Assembly: GCA_947455705.1 (NCBI GenBank) | Contig: CANGPO010000001.1 | Coordinates: 1 to 64,000, forward strand | Origin: Actinomycetota bacterium | GTDB lineage: Bacteria; Actinomycetota; Actinomycetes; S36-B12; CAIYMF01 | Direction: 5' to 3' | Length of the DNA stretch: 64,000 bases | In this document: piece by piece, positions 31,608 to 41,426 of the stretch | Layout: the number at the start of each line of letters is the position of its first letter | How positions within the stretch are numbered: position 1 is the stretch's first letter | Made by a program: the position numbers and the translations under genes | The notes under the pieces: generated by a model | Database searches by the model: none | Seen by the model: the letters and a program-made list of their open reading frames with translations, nothing else | What the model was told of the DNA's origin: nothing

Positions 31608-34600
31608 CTAGGCCGTGGTCGGTGCAGGTGATCCCGGTGCTAGCAATTCTTCGAGTTTGGCCCGATCGGGCAGGTCTTCAAACGACACCACCGACCCATC
31701 ACGCACGTAAACGAATGCTGCGCTCACTCTCTCGACGGGAACCTTCATTCGCTCCGCATAGGCAATGCGATAGATAGCCAGTTGCAGTGGGTCGGAATCG
31801 TGGCGACGTGAGGTCTTCCAATCAATGACCTCGTAGAGCACGCCATCTTCTGGTGAGGTTGAGGCGAACACCGCATCGATACGTCCGGGAATCACGCGGC
31901 CGGATAAGACCAGATTAAAGTCGACTTCGATATCGACCGGCGTGCGATCGGCAAATGGTGACGCCAAGAACGCTGACTGCATCGCCTCGAGATCGGCGTC
32001 GTTGTCGATATCGGGGTCGGCAGCACCGGGAAGATCATCCGGATCAAGTAGTGGCCTGATTCCGTAATGGCTTTCAACCCACGCGTGGAATCGGGTACCG
32101 CGTCGGGCAGCCCCTGCGGGAGCAGCCGGCATGGGACGAGCGAGCTCTCGGGTAAAGCGCTCCGGATCAGCCGCGAGTCTGACCACGTCAGAGGCCGACA
32201 GGGACTGCGGTAAGGCGACGATGCGCCCAACCGAGTTCTCCTGCAACCGCTCGCTCAGGAGCATGGAAATATCGTCATCCCAACCGCGCAGGCGTTCAGT
32301 TTCAGCAATGGTCAGCCCCGTTGCGTCCGGAACCGATTCCGGTGTGTCGCCATCCCCCCCATACTCGCGGCGCAGATCATCTACGGACATACCGAGGTGG
32401 GCTCGAACAATCTCTGCAGCCTCAACTCGACGCTGTGCCGATTCCGCGTTAACCGCTGGCGGCCACGGGCGTTCGTAGGCCTGGTCTAGGGCCGGATTGG
32501 TGTCCCCATCAGCTGGCTCATCAGCCCACTGATCGACCTGCCCCGCCCCGTCGAGGCACACATCCCGAAGGGTGAGCAGAAACTCAGATGGGCCTCGGCG
32601 GCGGCTCTGCGTTGGCCCCCACCACGACGAACTGGCGATGAGCAATCGTTCAGCCCTCGTAACCGCGACATAGGCCAGCCGACGCTCCTGGTTACCCTCC
32701 AAGACTTTGCACGCTTCGGTGAAGTCATCGTCACCCTTCTTGGTGACGTCATCGAATATCGGCAGCGACCGAGCGTCTCCACGCAGCGGGTATGGAAGCT
32801 GCCCTGGGTTCGTGGGCCAGCGTCCATCGCGCTTGACGGGCGGGAAGACGCCAGCGGTCAATTCCGGCACGATGACCACGGGCCATTCGAGACCCTTGGA
32901 GCGGTGAACGGTCATAAGTTGGACCGCGTGCGGCGCTGTTGCTCGATCTAACTCGGGTTCCTTGCCAAAACGGATCGCCAATCGAAGCCACGACAGGAAT
33001 GCGGCCAGGCTGCCATCACCTTCAACATCAGCGAAATTTGCAACGAGATCGGTGAAGCCGGCGAGGTTTTCCAGTCGGGCCGCGGCTGCGACCTCCGGGG
33101 AGGCCGCCATCTCTACGTCAAGACCGGTCGTGGCAATAATTCGGTGAACCAACTCCGGTAACGGGTCGCCGACGGCCCTGCGCAAATACCGAATCTCCTG
33201 CGCCAACTCGGAGAATCGAATCACGGCCTCGGGATCGTAATCGAGATCACCTGGGTCCTCAATGGCGTCGAGAAGTGATACAACATCGGCGGGATCAACC
33301 CCGCCGACAGCCGCATCGAGTCGCGCCTCCAACGGTGCGTCGCGACCAATCCGAACGTTCCCGGCGAGGGTATAGGCACGCTCACCCAGCAGAGCGAGAT
33401 CTCGGGGACCGATCCGCCAACGCGGTCCAGTCAGCAGGCGCACTAACGATGGGTTGGCAGCCGAATCATGCACCACATCGAGGATCGCTATAACTTCTGC
33501 GACTTCCGGTAACGCCAACAATCCGTCAAGACCAGCGACCTCCACGGGGATACCGCGATCAGATAGCGCCCCAATGATCGGGCCGAGGGATTTGTTGTTA
33601 CGCGCGAGAACGGCGATATCTTCCGGCGGCGTACCCTGGGTCACGACCTCACTCACTCGATCGGCGATCCACTCAACCTCGTCGTCATAGGTTGGAAGCA
33701 GTGCAATGCGAATTGAGCCCGGCGGCTTACCTGATGCTGGTGCAATCAGAGGCCCGACCTTGTGTAGCTCACGAAGTGAGCCGGCCACCTCGTTGGCACC
33801 CTGGAGGATGTTGATACCCGATCGACGATTTTCCTGAAGTGTGTAAACGCTCGATCGAGTTCCATCCGAAAGCGGGAAATGCTCAGTGAAGTCATCAATG
33901 TTTGCAACGCTCGCCCCACGCCATTCATAAATACCCTGGAGTGGATCACCAACAGCCGTCAGCGGATGCCCACCACCAAACAACCCGGTCAGCAGCATGC
34001 GCTGGGCTACCGAGGTGTCTTGATACTCATCGAGGAGCACGACGCGGAACTGCTCGCGAAGTAACTCACCAACCTCGCTGAATTCATTGGCTAATCGCAT
34101 TCCGATCAACATCTGATCGGAGAAGTCCACAACATCGCGCTCACGACGAGCGGCTCGATACTCATCAACCAGATGAGAGACGTCGATCCGCCTTTGAGAG
34201 TTTTCAATCACCTTGTCGACGATGACGTAGCGACGGGGACTCGCTTGTGCGATCTCATCGGTCGTTCGTTGGAAATCCTCGTCGAATGTGCGCAACTGCT
34301 GCGGATCGACACCATGTTCAGCAAGTTCACCGTCCAACGAGCGGAGGTGATTGACCAAGGTTTCGGGGGTGTATCCGAGGCCGGAGAGATCTCTACGAGT
34401 ACGAGTCACCGTGCGGAATGCCAGCTGGATTGACGCAGCCTCCGACAGGACCTGACTACCTGGCTCAACCCCAAGCCGAAGCCCATGTTCAGCGATGAGC
34501 CTGCCAGCAAAGGCATGGTAGGTCGAGATAGTCGGCTCACCTACCTCGTTCAAGGGTCCGCCATCGACCACGTCAGACAGTTTTCGAAGGGCAGAACGAA

Positions 34601-34868
34601 CTCGAGATTGAAGTTGGGCCGTCGCCTTCGTCGTAAACGTGAGGCCGAGAATCTGCTCTGGCTGAATCTGATTGGTGGCAACCAGCCACACGACCCGCGC
34701 CGTCATGACAGTGGTCTTTCCAGTACCCGCACCAGCCTTGATCACAAATGGTTGTAGCGGCGCGATGATCGAGGCAATCTGTTCATCACTGAAGGGGGTA
34801 TCGAGTAACCGCTTGAGATCATCGACGGTGAAGTCGCGCAGAGCCGCTGTGGGGTCGGTTGGCGTCAC
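31608..34868 (-). CDS. adnB: AdnB-like helicase-nuclease subunit
   Basis: A 1,086-residue UvrD-type motor fused to a RecB-like nuclease. Walker A is AGAGTGKTT, motif II LLDEYQDTS, motif III GDPLQGIYEWRG, motif V MTVHRSKGLEW and motif VI YVAVTRAERL. The C-terminal nuclease has GRIDAVF, EVIDWKTS and LQLAIYRIAY, the RecB/Cas4 D-DxK-Y pattern. With AdnA it resects DNA double-strand ends in mycobacteria. GTG 34868 overlaps the adnA stop (GTGA), a sign of equal production. The gene name rests on order and length against Rv3201c. Confidence 0.9.
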   Translation of the reverse strand: MTPTDPTAALRDFTVDDLKRLLDTPFSDEQIASIIAPLQPFVIKAGAGTGKTTVMTARVVWLVATNQIQPEQILGLTFTTKATAQLQSRVRSALRKLSDVVDGGPLNEVGEPTISTYHAFAGRLIAEHGLRLGVEPGSQVLSEAASIQLAFRTVTRTRRDLSGLGYTPETLVNHLRSLDGELAEHGVDPQQLRTFDEDFQRTTDEIAQASPRRYVIVDKVIENSQRRIDVSHLVDEYRAARRERDVVDFSDQMLIGMRLANEFSEVGELLREQFRVVLLDEYQDTSVAQRMLLTGLFGGGHPLTAVGDPLQGIYEWRGASVANIDDFTEHFPLSDGTRSSVYTLQENRRSGINILQGANEVAGSLRELHKVGPLIAPASGKPPGSIRIALLPTYDDEVEWIADRVSEVVTQGTPPEDIAVLARNNKSLGPIIGALSDRGIPVEVAGLDGLLALPEVAEVIAILDVVHDSAANPSLVRLLTGPRWRIGPRDLALLGERAYTLAGNVRIGRDAPLEARLDAAVGGVDPADVVSLLDAIEDPGDLDYDPEAVIRFSELAQEIRYLRRAVGDPLPELVHRIIATTGLDVEMAASPEVAAAARLENLAGFTDLVANFADVEGDGSLAAFLSWLRLAIRFGKEPELDRATAPHAVQLMTVHRSKGLEWPVVIVPELTAGVFPPVKRDGRWPTNPGQLPYPLRGDARSLPIFDDVTKKGDDDFTEACKVLEGNQERRLAYVAVTRAERLLIASSSWWGPTQSRRRGPSEFLLTLRDVCLDGAGQVDQWADEPADGDTNPALDQAYERPWPPAVNAESAQRRVEAAEIVRAHLGMSVDDLRREYGGDGDTPESVPDATGLTIAETERLRGWDDDISMLLSERLQENSVGRIVALPQSLSASDVVRLAADPERFTRELARPMPAAPAGAARRGTRFHAWVESHYGIRPLLDPDDLPGAADPDIDNDADLEAMQSAFLASPFADRTPVDIEVDFNLVLSGRVIPGRIDAVFASTSPEDGVLYEVIDWKTSRRHDSDPLQLAIYRIAYAERMKVPVERVSAAFVYVRDGSVVSFEDLPDRAKLEELLAPGSPAPTTA

Positions 34869-37800
34869 GGGATCACCTCGCGTCCCTCGTCCTGTGCCGG
34901 GCAGGTGACGCGAAACGAGCAGTTATCGCACCACTTGGAGGTTGTCGCGGGAAAGTGCTCAGCGCGGATGAGTTGGTCGGCCGACTCTAAAGCCTGCTCA
35001 ACCCATGGATCGTCTGGATCCAGCGGGCCCTGGACTTGAACCTTGGGCAACTCTTTACCTTGGCGAAGGAGCACCAGTTCTGCGCCCCCTATTGCCGGTG
35101 CCATTCCCGTCGACGCACGCTGCGCCGTGGCCTCAGCCCGATCGTCACGTCGGTTGAGGGCACCATGCTCGACGGCAACTTGATAGAGCCCCAACTGATG
35201 ATGGAACTTAAGATCCTTCACTGATTCCGGTTGCTTCTGAGTCTTGAGATCGACGATGTGTACTGCACCATCGACATCAACCTCAACCCGGTCGAATGAA
35301 CCACGAAGATGGATTCCGTGCTGCCCAAAGGGAATTGTTAGATCGAATTCAGCTTCACTTGCCACGAGTTGCCGATCTGCACGGCCGGTATGCCAGGCCA
35401 AAAATCGACGAAGTGCCTCAACCGCAGATTGGCGTTCTGCGGCGGAGTACCACTGCGCCGAGTAACCAACCTCACCCCAGACGCGATCGAGATACTCGAT
35501 CAGAACCTGTTCATCGGCCGGGAGCCCGCCCTGGGCAACGGCGTCAGCAAGATCGTGAATGATGAGTCCGAAACTCAATGCCGCACTCCGACTGACATCG
35601 GCGTGAACTTCATGTTGCAGGAACCAACGCAGCGGACAATCGCCAATGGTGGATAGCTGACTACCCGAGAACGACAACGCCGCATTCGCTGGACGAACCG
35701 GCGCCGGTGAGACAGTCGTCGAGCGCATCGCCCACCAGCGATCAGGATGGGCGGCGGGCACCAGCGGCCGACCGTCAGCCGAGGTTACCGATGCAAGGAC
35801 TGCCAATCGACGGGCGGCAGCCTGACGAAGGGGCACGGATGCATCCGGATCCACGCAGGTCAGCCGAAGCGCTGCTACCAAACCTGACACCGATAGCGGC
35901 CGAGCGGGACGTCCGAAGATATGGTCGGCCTTGGTAACTTCTCGACCAAGCAGGTCGTCGAGGAAGCGTGAGGGTTGCGCTCCATCCTCGGAGTGAGCCG
36001 AAACTGCCGAGATGTGCAGTTCTTCGCTGGCACGAGTGCAAGCAACGTAGAAGAGTCGTCGCTCTTCGGCGAGCATCGCGGCCGGAGACGGTGCATCTGC
36101 AAGCCCCGAACGCTCAAGCCGATCGGCCGCTAACAGGGTGCCCCGACGTCGAAGATCGGGCCATACACCTTCCTGAACTCCGGCAACGAAGACGATCCGC
36201 CACTGCAATCCTTTGGAACGATGCGCCGTCATGACCCGAACGGCAGGTCCACGAATTCCACGATCGGCCAAGGTGTCTGCTGGGATTTCCTGCTCGCGCA
36301 GGTCGGCGATGAAGTTCTTGATTCCGCGTCTACCCCCAAAGCGCTCTTCCGCGCGTTGAGCCGCGGCAAATAGGGCGACAATCGCATCAAGATCGGCATC
36401 GGCTCGACGACCGCCTTCGCCTCCCCGTAACGATGCAGCCTCTAGCCGGCGGGGCCATCCGCTCCCACCCGGCGCGGCGCAGGCGGACCACACCGCCCAC
36501 AGGACATCCTCGGTATTTCCTTGCGCTGCGATGGAATCACGTCCGGCCCGAATGACCCGAGCAAGTCGCACGACGGCATCGAGGGCGATACGGGCACGTG
36601 CGTCTCGGTCATGGGAGCCCGCCGAGATAGGTAGAGGTGTATCAGGATTGTTGACCAGTTCAAGGACAAGATCACCGATCAACCTCACAGACCCGTTGGG
36701 CCGCTCATGAGGTGATTGCTCGCGCTGGAGTCGCCGTAGAACCCGACCGAGACGACGAAGATCCGAAGGATCCGCATCGGCCAGCGGCGACACGAGCAGT
36801 GTGGCGATGTCACTTTCGTCTGCGTGCGCTGGATCGAGGGCTACGCCCAACACCAACAGCAGTGGGGCTAGTGCTGGCTCATCCCGCAGCGGGATCTCAT
36901 CGGCTGCTACCTCAACAGGCACTCCAGCCGTCGCTAACGCCCGACGCAGCGGCCCGATCGATCGGCGCCCCGAACGCACCAGCACTGCCATCTCATCCCA
37001 TGGCACCGCGCGTTCAAGGTGTGCCCGTCGCATGGTGTTGGCAATGTGCGCCGCTTGCGATGATTCGGTGTCGAAGGTGTGCACCTCGACCACACCCTGA
37101 GTTGGCGCCTCATAAATCAGGCCCCGATGAGCGCGCACCAGCTCCGTGGGAATGCCGGTGATGGCAGCTGATCGCAGGATTCGCGCAGCCGTCTTACCGA
37201 TCCCCGCGCCGAATCGCCGGGTGCGCTGGAGAACGACAACCTGCGCTGGAGATCCATCGAGGTGGGTGAACGAATCGCGGAACTTCGCGATCCCCGCAGA
37301 GTCTGCACCTCGAAAGGTGTAGATGGACTGATCCGGATCACCGACAACAGTCAAAGAGGTCGTTGCATCGACCAGACCCGCAAGAAGCTGCACCTGGGCA
37401 GGATCGGTGTCTTGATACTCATCGACGTAGATCGCGCGATACCTCTGGCGCAGGACAGGTTGGATGTGCGGATCATGCACGAGTATCGACGCACGGTGAA
37501 TGATCTCGGTGTAATCAGTAACCCCCTCAGCATCAAGAACATCGAGGTACTCACCAAAGAACTGACCAATAGCTCTCCACGCTGGACCCAACGCATCCGC
37601 GTTCGCCGCGAGTGCTTCGAGATCTGCTGGATCCAGACCGAGGCTGCGGGCTTTAGCAACCACTGCGCGCACTTCTGCAGCCAGCCCACGGGTACCCAGT
37701 GCAGCAGTCAAATCCTGTGGCCAATCTAGGCGGCCATCGCGTACCGATCCCTGAAGTAGTTCACGCAGCCGGGCCTCCTGCTCAGCCCCAGATAGCAGCC

Positions 37801-38179
37801 GCAACGGTTCGGCAAAGGCGAGTGGATCAGATTCGGCCCGCACCAATGCATAGGCAAACGAGTGGAAGGTAGTAACCGTGGGCACTAGCCCACCCCCGAG
37901 CCGTGCCGTTACCCGCTGCTTCCAATCCGTGGCAGCCTTGCGACCAAAGGTGAGGCCAAGCACTTGATCAGGGCGCAGGGCATCGTCACCTGTGAGCTGG
38001 CCAACCATTGCCTCGACCAACGTGGTGGTCTTACCGGTACCCGGCCCCGCGAGGACAAGGAGCGGACCCTGACGATGTGCGACGACGCGCCGCTGATCGC
38101 CGTCGAGCATGGGCGCATCAACAGACAGCGGCCGACTACGGTCCAAGGCCAGTGCCGGGGATGAGGACGCGTCAGTCAC
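34865..38179 (-). CDS. adnA: AdnA-like helicase-nuclease subunit with Fe-S cysteines
   Basis: A 1,104-residue partner of AdnB. Walker A AGPGTGKTTT, motif II YVDEYQDTDPAQ, GDPDQSIYTFRG, MTAHRSKGLQW and YVACTRASEEL are intact, so the motor looks active. The nuclease has GSFDRVEVD, HIVDLKTQ and HHQLGLYQ. Four cysteines frame it: one in GDCPLRWF and three in CDNCSFRVTC near the end, the arrangement of an iron-sulfur-stabilised RecB nuclease. GTG start at 38179. Position and length match Rv3202c. It is the first gene of the pair, divergent from nothing but followed upstream by the ATL gene on the same strand. Confidence 0.9.
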   Translation of the reverse strand: MTDASSSPALALDRSRPLSVDAPMLDGDQRRVVAHRQGPLLVLAGPGTGKTTTLVEAMVGQLTGDDALRPDQVLGLTFGRKAATDWKQRVTARLGGGLVPTVTTFHSFAYALVRAESDPLAFAEPLRLLSGAEQEARLRELLQGSVRDGRLDWPQDLTAALGTRGLAAEVRAVVAKARSLGLDPADLEALAANADALGPAWRAIGQFFGEYLDVLDAEGVTDYTEIIHRASILVHDPHIQPVLRQRYRAIYVDEYQDTDPAQVQLLAGLVDATTSLTVVGDPDQSIYTFRGADSAGIAKFRDSFTHLDGSPAQVVVLQRTRRFGAGIGKTAARILRSAAITGIPTELVRAHRGLIYEAPTQGVVEVHTFDTESSQAAHIANTMRRAHLERAVPWDEMAVLVRSGRRSIGPLRRALATAGVPVEVAADEIPLRDEPALAPLLLVLGVALDPAHADESDIATLLVSPLADADPSDLRRLGRVLRRLQREQSPHERPNGSVRLIGDLVLELVNNPDTPLPISAGSHDRDARARIALDAVVRLARVIRAGRDSIAAQGNTEDVLWAVWSACAAPGGSGWPRRLEAASLRGGEGGRRADADLDAIVALFAAAQRAEERFGGRRGIKNFIADLREQEIPADTLADRGIRGPAVRVMTAHRSKGLQWRIVFVAGVQEGVWPDLRRRGTLLAADRLERSGLADAPSPAAMLAEERRLFYVACTRASEELHISAVSAHSEDGAQPSRFLDDLLGREVTKADHIFGRPARPLSVSGLVAALRLTCVDPDASVPLRQAAARRLAVLASVTSADGRPLVPAAHPDRWWAMRSTTVSPAPVRPANAALSFSGSQLSTIGDCPLRWFLQHEVHADVSRSAALSFGLIIHDLADAVAQGGLPADEQVLIEYLDRVWGEVGYSAQWYSAAERQSAVEALRRFLAWHTGRADRQLVASEAEFDLTIPFGQHGIHLRGSFDRVEVDVDGAVHIVDLKTQKQPESVKDLKFHHQLGLYQVAVEHGALNRRDDRAEATAQRASTGMAPAIGGAELVLLRQGKELPKVQVQGPLDPDDPWVEQALESADQLIRAEHFPATTSKWCDNCSFRVTCPAQDEGREVIP

Positions 38180-38209
38180 GAGTAGATCTCACCATGCCGG
38201 TGTGACATT

Positions 38210-38566
38210 TCATGGTGATCCATCAGATTGAGTCGGCCCCAACCACCGCGCACGATCGAGATCTACCCGCACACCATCAGGACGCATAGCAGTCCCCTCA
38301 CGCCTATGCCGGGCCAGAGCCTCAACTTCGTGGCCGGCCGGGAGCTGGCCATCAGACCTCACGACCCGGTGCCACGGGACGGACGAGCCGTAGCGTGCCA
38401 TGGTCGTTCCCACTGCCCGGGCCGCTGCAGATCCGAGGTGGTCGGCAACTTGGCCGTACGTCATGACCCGACCGGCGGGGATGAGGGAAACCAGGTCCAA
38501 CACCTGTTCAGCGAACTCACTTGGGAGTCCAACCTGCGTCTCATCGGGTTTACGTTGACGGCCCAC
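38210..38566 (-). CDS. Alkyltransferase-like (ATL) DNA-lesion binding protein
   Basis: A 118-residue member of the MGMT DNA-binding fold. The helix-turn-helix with Arg finger is around AAARAVGTTMAR, and the active-site motif reads PWHRVV, with Trp in place of the alkyl-accepting Cys (PCHRV). It therefore cannot accept alkyl groups but should bind O6-alkylguanine and flag it for nucleotide-excision repair, as known ATL proteins do. GTG start at 38566. It ends 31 bases upstream of adnA and matches Rv3204 by position. Confidence 0.88.
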   Translation of the reverse strand: MGRQRKPDETQVGLPSEFAEQVLDLVSLIPAGRVMTYGQVADHLGSAAARAVGTTMARYGSSVPWHRVVRSDGQLPAGHEVEALARHRREGTAMRPDGVRVDLDRARWLGPTQSDGSP

Positions 38567-38623
38567 GGCGACAATCCTGCCCCCTTACGAGACGAGCGGG
38601 CGTGAAGATGGCACGATCACAGT

Positions 38624-41038
38624 GTGACCGCGCCCGACGATGCCCTCGTTTTAACTGACGACGATGGCTACAGCACCCTTGTTATTCAAGATGGTGTCTT
38701 CCCTCGGCGCGTCCGCAGGCCAACTGACCTATTGCGCGTCGTCATCGCCGTCATCTCAGCGGCATTGCTTATTGCGCTGGCCTACTTCCTCACCGCCACC
38801 ACAGCGGGAATCGAATCGGACATCACTGGAGCCGGTAATCGACTACCCGGCTTCATCGTCGCGATCGTTAATCTCGTCGCCGGATTCGGGGTAATCCTGC
38901 TCCCGATCGTTGCCGGTATCGATCTTCTGGTTCGTAAACGTGGCCGACAGTTACTCGAGGCTCTCGGCGCCATGTTCGTCGCCGTTGCCATCTCCATTGC
39001 CTTTTCGGCGCTCTTGATTGCCCACGGGTCACCACGATTGGTTGTGGCAATCACCGGGGCGGCAGCGTCCGAGCAGCGATCCGCGTTCAACGCAATCGTC
39101 GCCGGACTCGTTGCCTTCATCACCGTCAGCCGACTCGTCGGCCGCGGACGTTGGACGATCGCATCGGCTCTGACTGTCGCTGCCATTGCCATCGGTGCGG
39201 TCACCAGCGGTACGTGGACTGCCACATCGGTGGGTCTATCCCTTCTGCTTGGCTGGGCCGTCGGCCTGGCTGTTCGTTATGCGCTAGGAACAGCAACCAC
39301 CCGCCCGAGTGGGCTGGCCGTTGCGTCAACACTCGAAACAGCAGGCTTTCCACTGACCCTGTTACGGGCAGCCAAGAGCACCGCACGTGGCCGTCAATAC
39401 GACGCCCACACAACGCGCGACGAGCACCTACGGGTTGTGGTGTTTGACCGAGACCTCGAGGGAGCCGGCTTGGCCGCGGCCCTTTGGAATCAAATCCGGC
39501 TGCGCACTGACCCGACCAATGCGGGTTTTTCGATGCGGGCACAGATTGATCACAGTGCACTTATGTCGTATGCGGCTCACTCGGCTGGCGCGCCGGTTCC
39601 TGAGTTGCTCCTGACCACTGAGGTCGGCCCCGATGCATCGCTGCTGGCCTTCGAAGAGATCCACGGCCCATCATTTGCTGAGGCTGAACCCGACACGATC
39701 ACCGATAGTGATCTGGTCGGCGTCGCGCGAGCCGTTCGCGTTCTCCATGGCGATCACATCGCACACCGCTCGCTTTCACCCGAACATATGGTCAAGGACA
39801 ACGACGGCAAGATCTGGTTGACCGGTATGCAGTACGGCCAAATCGCCGCCGGAGATGTCGAGAATCGTATTGATTTGGCAGAGATGCTCTGTTCGTTCGC
39901 ACTACTCACAGATTCCGACCGTGCCGTCGCAGCGGCCGTGAAGGTCTTTGGAGCAGATGAGATTGCTCGCGCACTTCCCGCGCTTCAACTGATTGCGCTC
40001 TCCCCCGACACCCGCAAGAGAATGCGCAAGAACAAAGATGTGCTGGTCAACCTTCGTGATGCCGTCATTGAACTGCGCCCATCGGCCGCTGAGGTGCAGC
40101 CACTGGATCTGCGCCGGATCAAACCCCGAACCCTTTTGACGATTGTTGCTGGAACCCTCGCCGCTTACGTTCTGTTCACTCAGTTGGCCAACGTCGATAT
40201 CGTCGACCTACTCAAGAGTGCCAATTGGACCTGGGCCGCAGTCGGGCTGGTTCTTTCGATCCTCACGTTTGTTGGTGCGGCACTCTCGCTTTCAGGTTTC
40301 GTACCCGAAGAGCTCAAGCACAGTCGTACCTTCATGGCTCAACTCGCCGCATCGTTCGCGACACTGGTCTCACCACCTACGATCGGCGCGGTCGCAATCA
40401 ACGTTCGCTATCTACAAAAGTCTGGGCTGCACCCGGCACTGGCATCGGCAAGTGTTGGTGTTTCGCAGGTTTTCGCCTTCTTCATCCACATCGGCCTGCT
40501 GTTCCTCACTGGAATCGCGGCGGGGCAAGCCATGGAACACTCGTTCACCCCGCCAACGTGGGCGATCATCGCGATTGTGACCCTGGTGGTTGTGGCCGGA
40601 TTACTGCTACTCCTGCCGGCAATTCGCAAACTCATTAGGGAACGCGTTCAGCCAATCCTTGCCGAGGTTGGCCCCCGGCTTCTGACGATCGCCCAGCGCC
40701 CGGCAAAACTGGCTGAAGGGATCGGCGGCATCCTCTTGCTCAACGCGGCCTTCGCCGCGTGCATGATCGCTTGTTGCGAGGCATTCGGTGCGGGACAGGC
40801 GAACTATGCCGCGATTGCACTGGTCTACCTCGCCGGCTCCACGATCGGGCAGGCCTCACCAACCCCCGGCGGACTTGGTGCTGTGGAAGCCGCGTACGTC
40901 GCCGGCCTCACCGCCGCAGGCCTTGACCCCGGTGTAGCACTGTCGGCAACTCTGCTATTTCGACTCCTCACCTTTTGGCTGCCCACAATCCCGGGGTACT
41001 GGTCCTTTAACCGACTGCAGAAACTCGGCTCCCTTTAG
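38624..41038 (+). CDS. LPG-synthase-TM/flippase-like protein with central pseudokinase domain
   Basis: An 804-residue fusion. Residues about 35-235 hold six or seven hydrophobic helices. Residues about 250-490 look like a kinase fold with a degenerate catalytic loop HRSLSPEHMV (HRD and Asn lost) and WLTGMQYGQ where DFG should be. Residues about 510-800 contain the UPF0104/lysylphosphatidylglycerol-synthase TM region, with SPPTIGAVAINVRYL and SPTPGGLGAVEAAYV. The last block is the flippase-like half of MprF/AglD proteins, without an aminoacyl-transfer domain. GTG start at 38624. Lipid translocation controlled by an inactive kinase domain is my inference. Confidence 0.78.
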   Translation: MTAPDDALVLTDDDGYSTLVIQDGVFPRRVRRPTDLLRVVIAVISAALLIALAYFLTATTAGIESDITGAGNRLPGFIVAIVNLVAGFGVILLPIVAGIDLLVRKRGRQLLEALGAMFVAVAISIAFSALLIAHGSPRLVVAITGAAASEQRSAFNAIVAGLVAFITVSRLVGRGRWTIASALTVAAIAIGAVTSGTWTATSVGLSLLLGWAVGLAVRYALGTATTRPSGLAVASTLETAGFPLTLLRAAKSTARGRQYDAHTTRDEHLRVVVFDRDLEGAGLAAALWNQIRLRTDPTNAGFSMRAQIDHSALMSYAAHSAGAPVPELLLTTEVGPDASLLAFEEIHGPSFAEAEPDTITDSDLVGVARAVRVLHGDHIAHRSLSPEHMVKDNDGKIWLTGMQYGQIAAGDVENRIDLAEMLCSFALLTDSDRAVAAAVKVFGADEIARALPALQLIALSPDTRKRMRKNKDVLVNLRDAVIELRPSAAEVQPLDLRRIKPRTLLTIVAGTLAAYVLFTQLANVDIVDLLKSANWTWAAVGLVLSILTFVGAALSLSGFVPEELKHSRTFMAQLAASFATLVSPPTIGAVAINVRYLQKSGLHPALASASVGVSQVFAFFIHIGLLFLTGIAAGQAMEHSFTPPTWAIIAIVTLVVVAGLLLLLPAIRKLIRERVQPILAEVGPRLLTIAQRPAKLAEGIGGILLLNAAFAACMIACCEAFGAGQANYAAIALVYLAGSTIGQASPTPGGLGAVEAAYVAGLTAAGLDPGVALSATLLFRLLTFWLPTIPGYWSFNRLQKLGSL

Positions 41039-41108
41039 TTGGAAACTGCGACTAAAAAGAAGTTCATTCCAGCGAGCGTGAACGACTCCGGCGGTGTTGG
41101 ATCAGAGC

Positions 41109-41354
41109 ATGAGCGAAACAACAGACTTCGGTACCGAATCAACCATCACCAACGTCACCGTCCACGAGAACGGGTCCCTTGAACTCCAGGGGAACATCGT
41201 CGTTTGTGGCGCAGATGGCAAGACCCTGCGTGAAGGTAAGCGAATGTACCTCTGCCGCTGTGGATCGTCGGCGAACAAGCCATTTTGCGATGGCACGCAC
41301 ACCAAAATCGGATTTACCGATTCCGGTCTCGGCGTCAAGAAGGACGACGCCTAG
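41109..41354 (+). CDS. CDGSH-type iron-sulfur protein
   Basis: An 81-residue protein with the CDGSH signature in CRCGSSANKPFCDGTH, where three Cys and one His bind a [2Fe-2S] cluster (Thr replaces the Ser of CDGSH). The N-terminal beta part is LELQGNIVV. Bacterial members are small electron- or cluster-carrying proteins. ATG 41109 is preferred to 41094. A bidirectional terminator follows, facing moeZ. Confidence 0.88.
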   Translation: MSETTDFGTESTITNVTVHENGSLELQGNIVVCGADGKTLREGKRMYLCRCGSSANKPFCDGTHTKIGFTDSGLGVKKDDA

Positions 41355-41368
41355 GTCGCACGACAACG

Positions 41369-41406
41369 TCAAGGGCCCACTCGAGTTTCCTCGGGTGAGC
41401 CCTTGA
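41369..41406. terminator. Bidirectional terminator
   Basis: Arms TCAAGGGC and GCCCTTGA with further internal pairing (CTCGAG/CTCGGG), between the convergent CDGSH and moeZ stops. Confidence 0.7.
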
Positions 41407-41426
41407 TCTTGGTGTTTGTGAACGGA

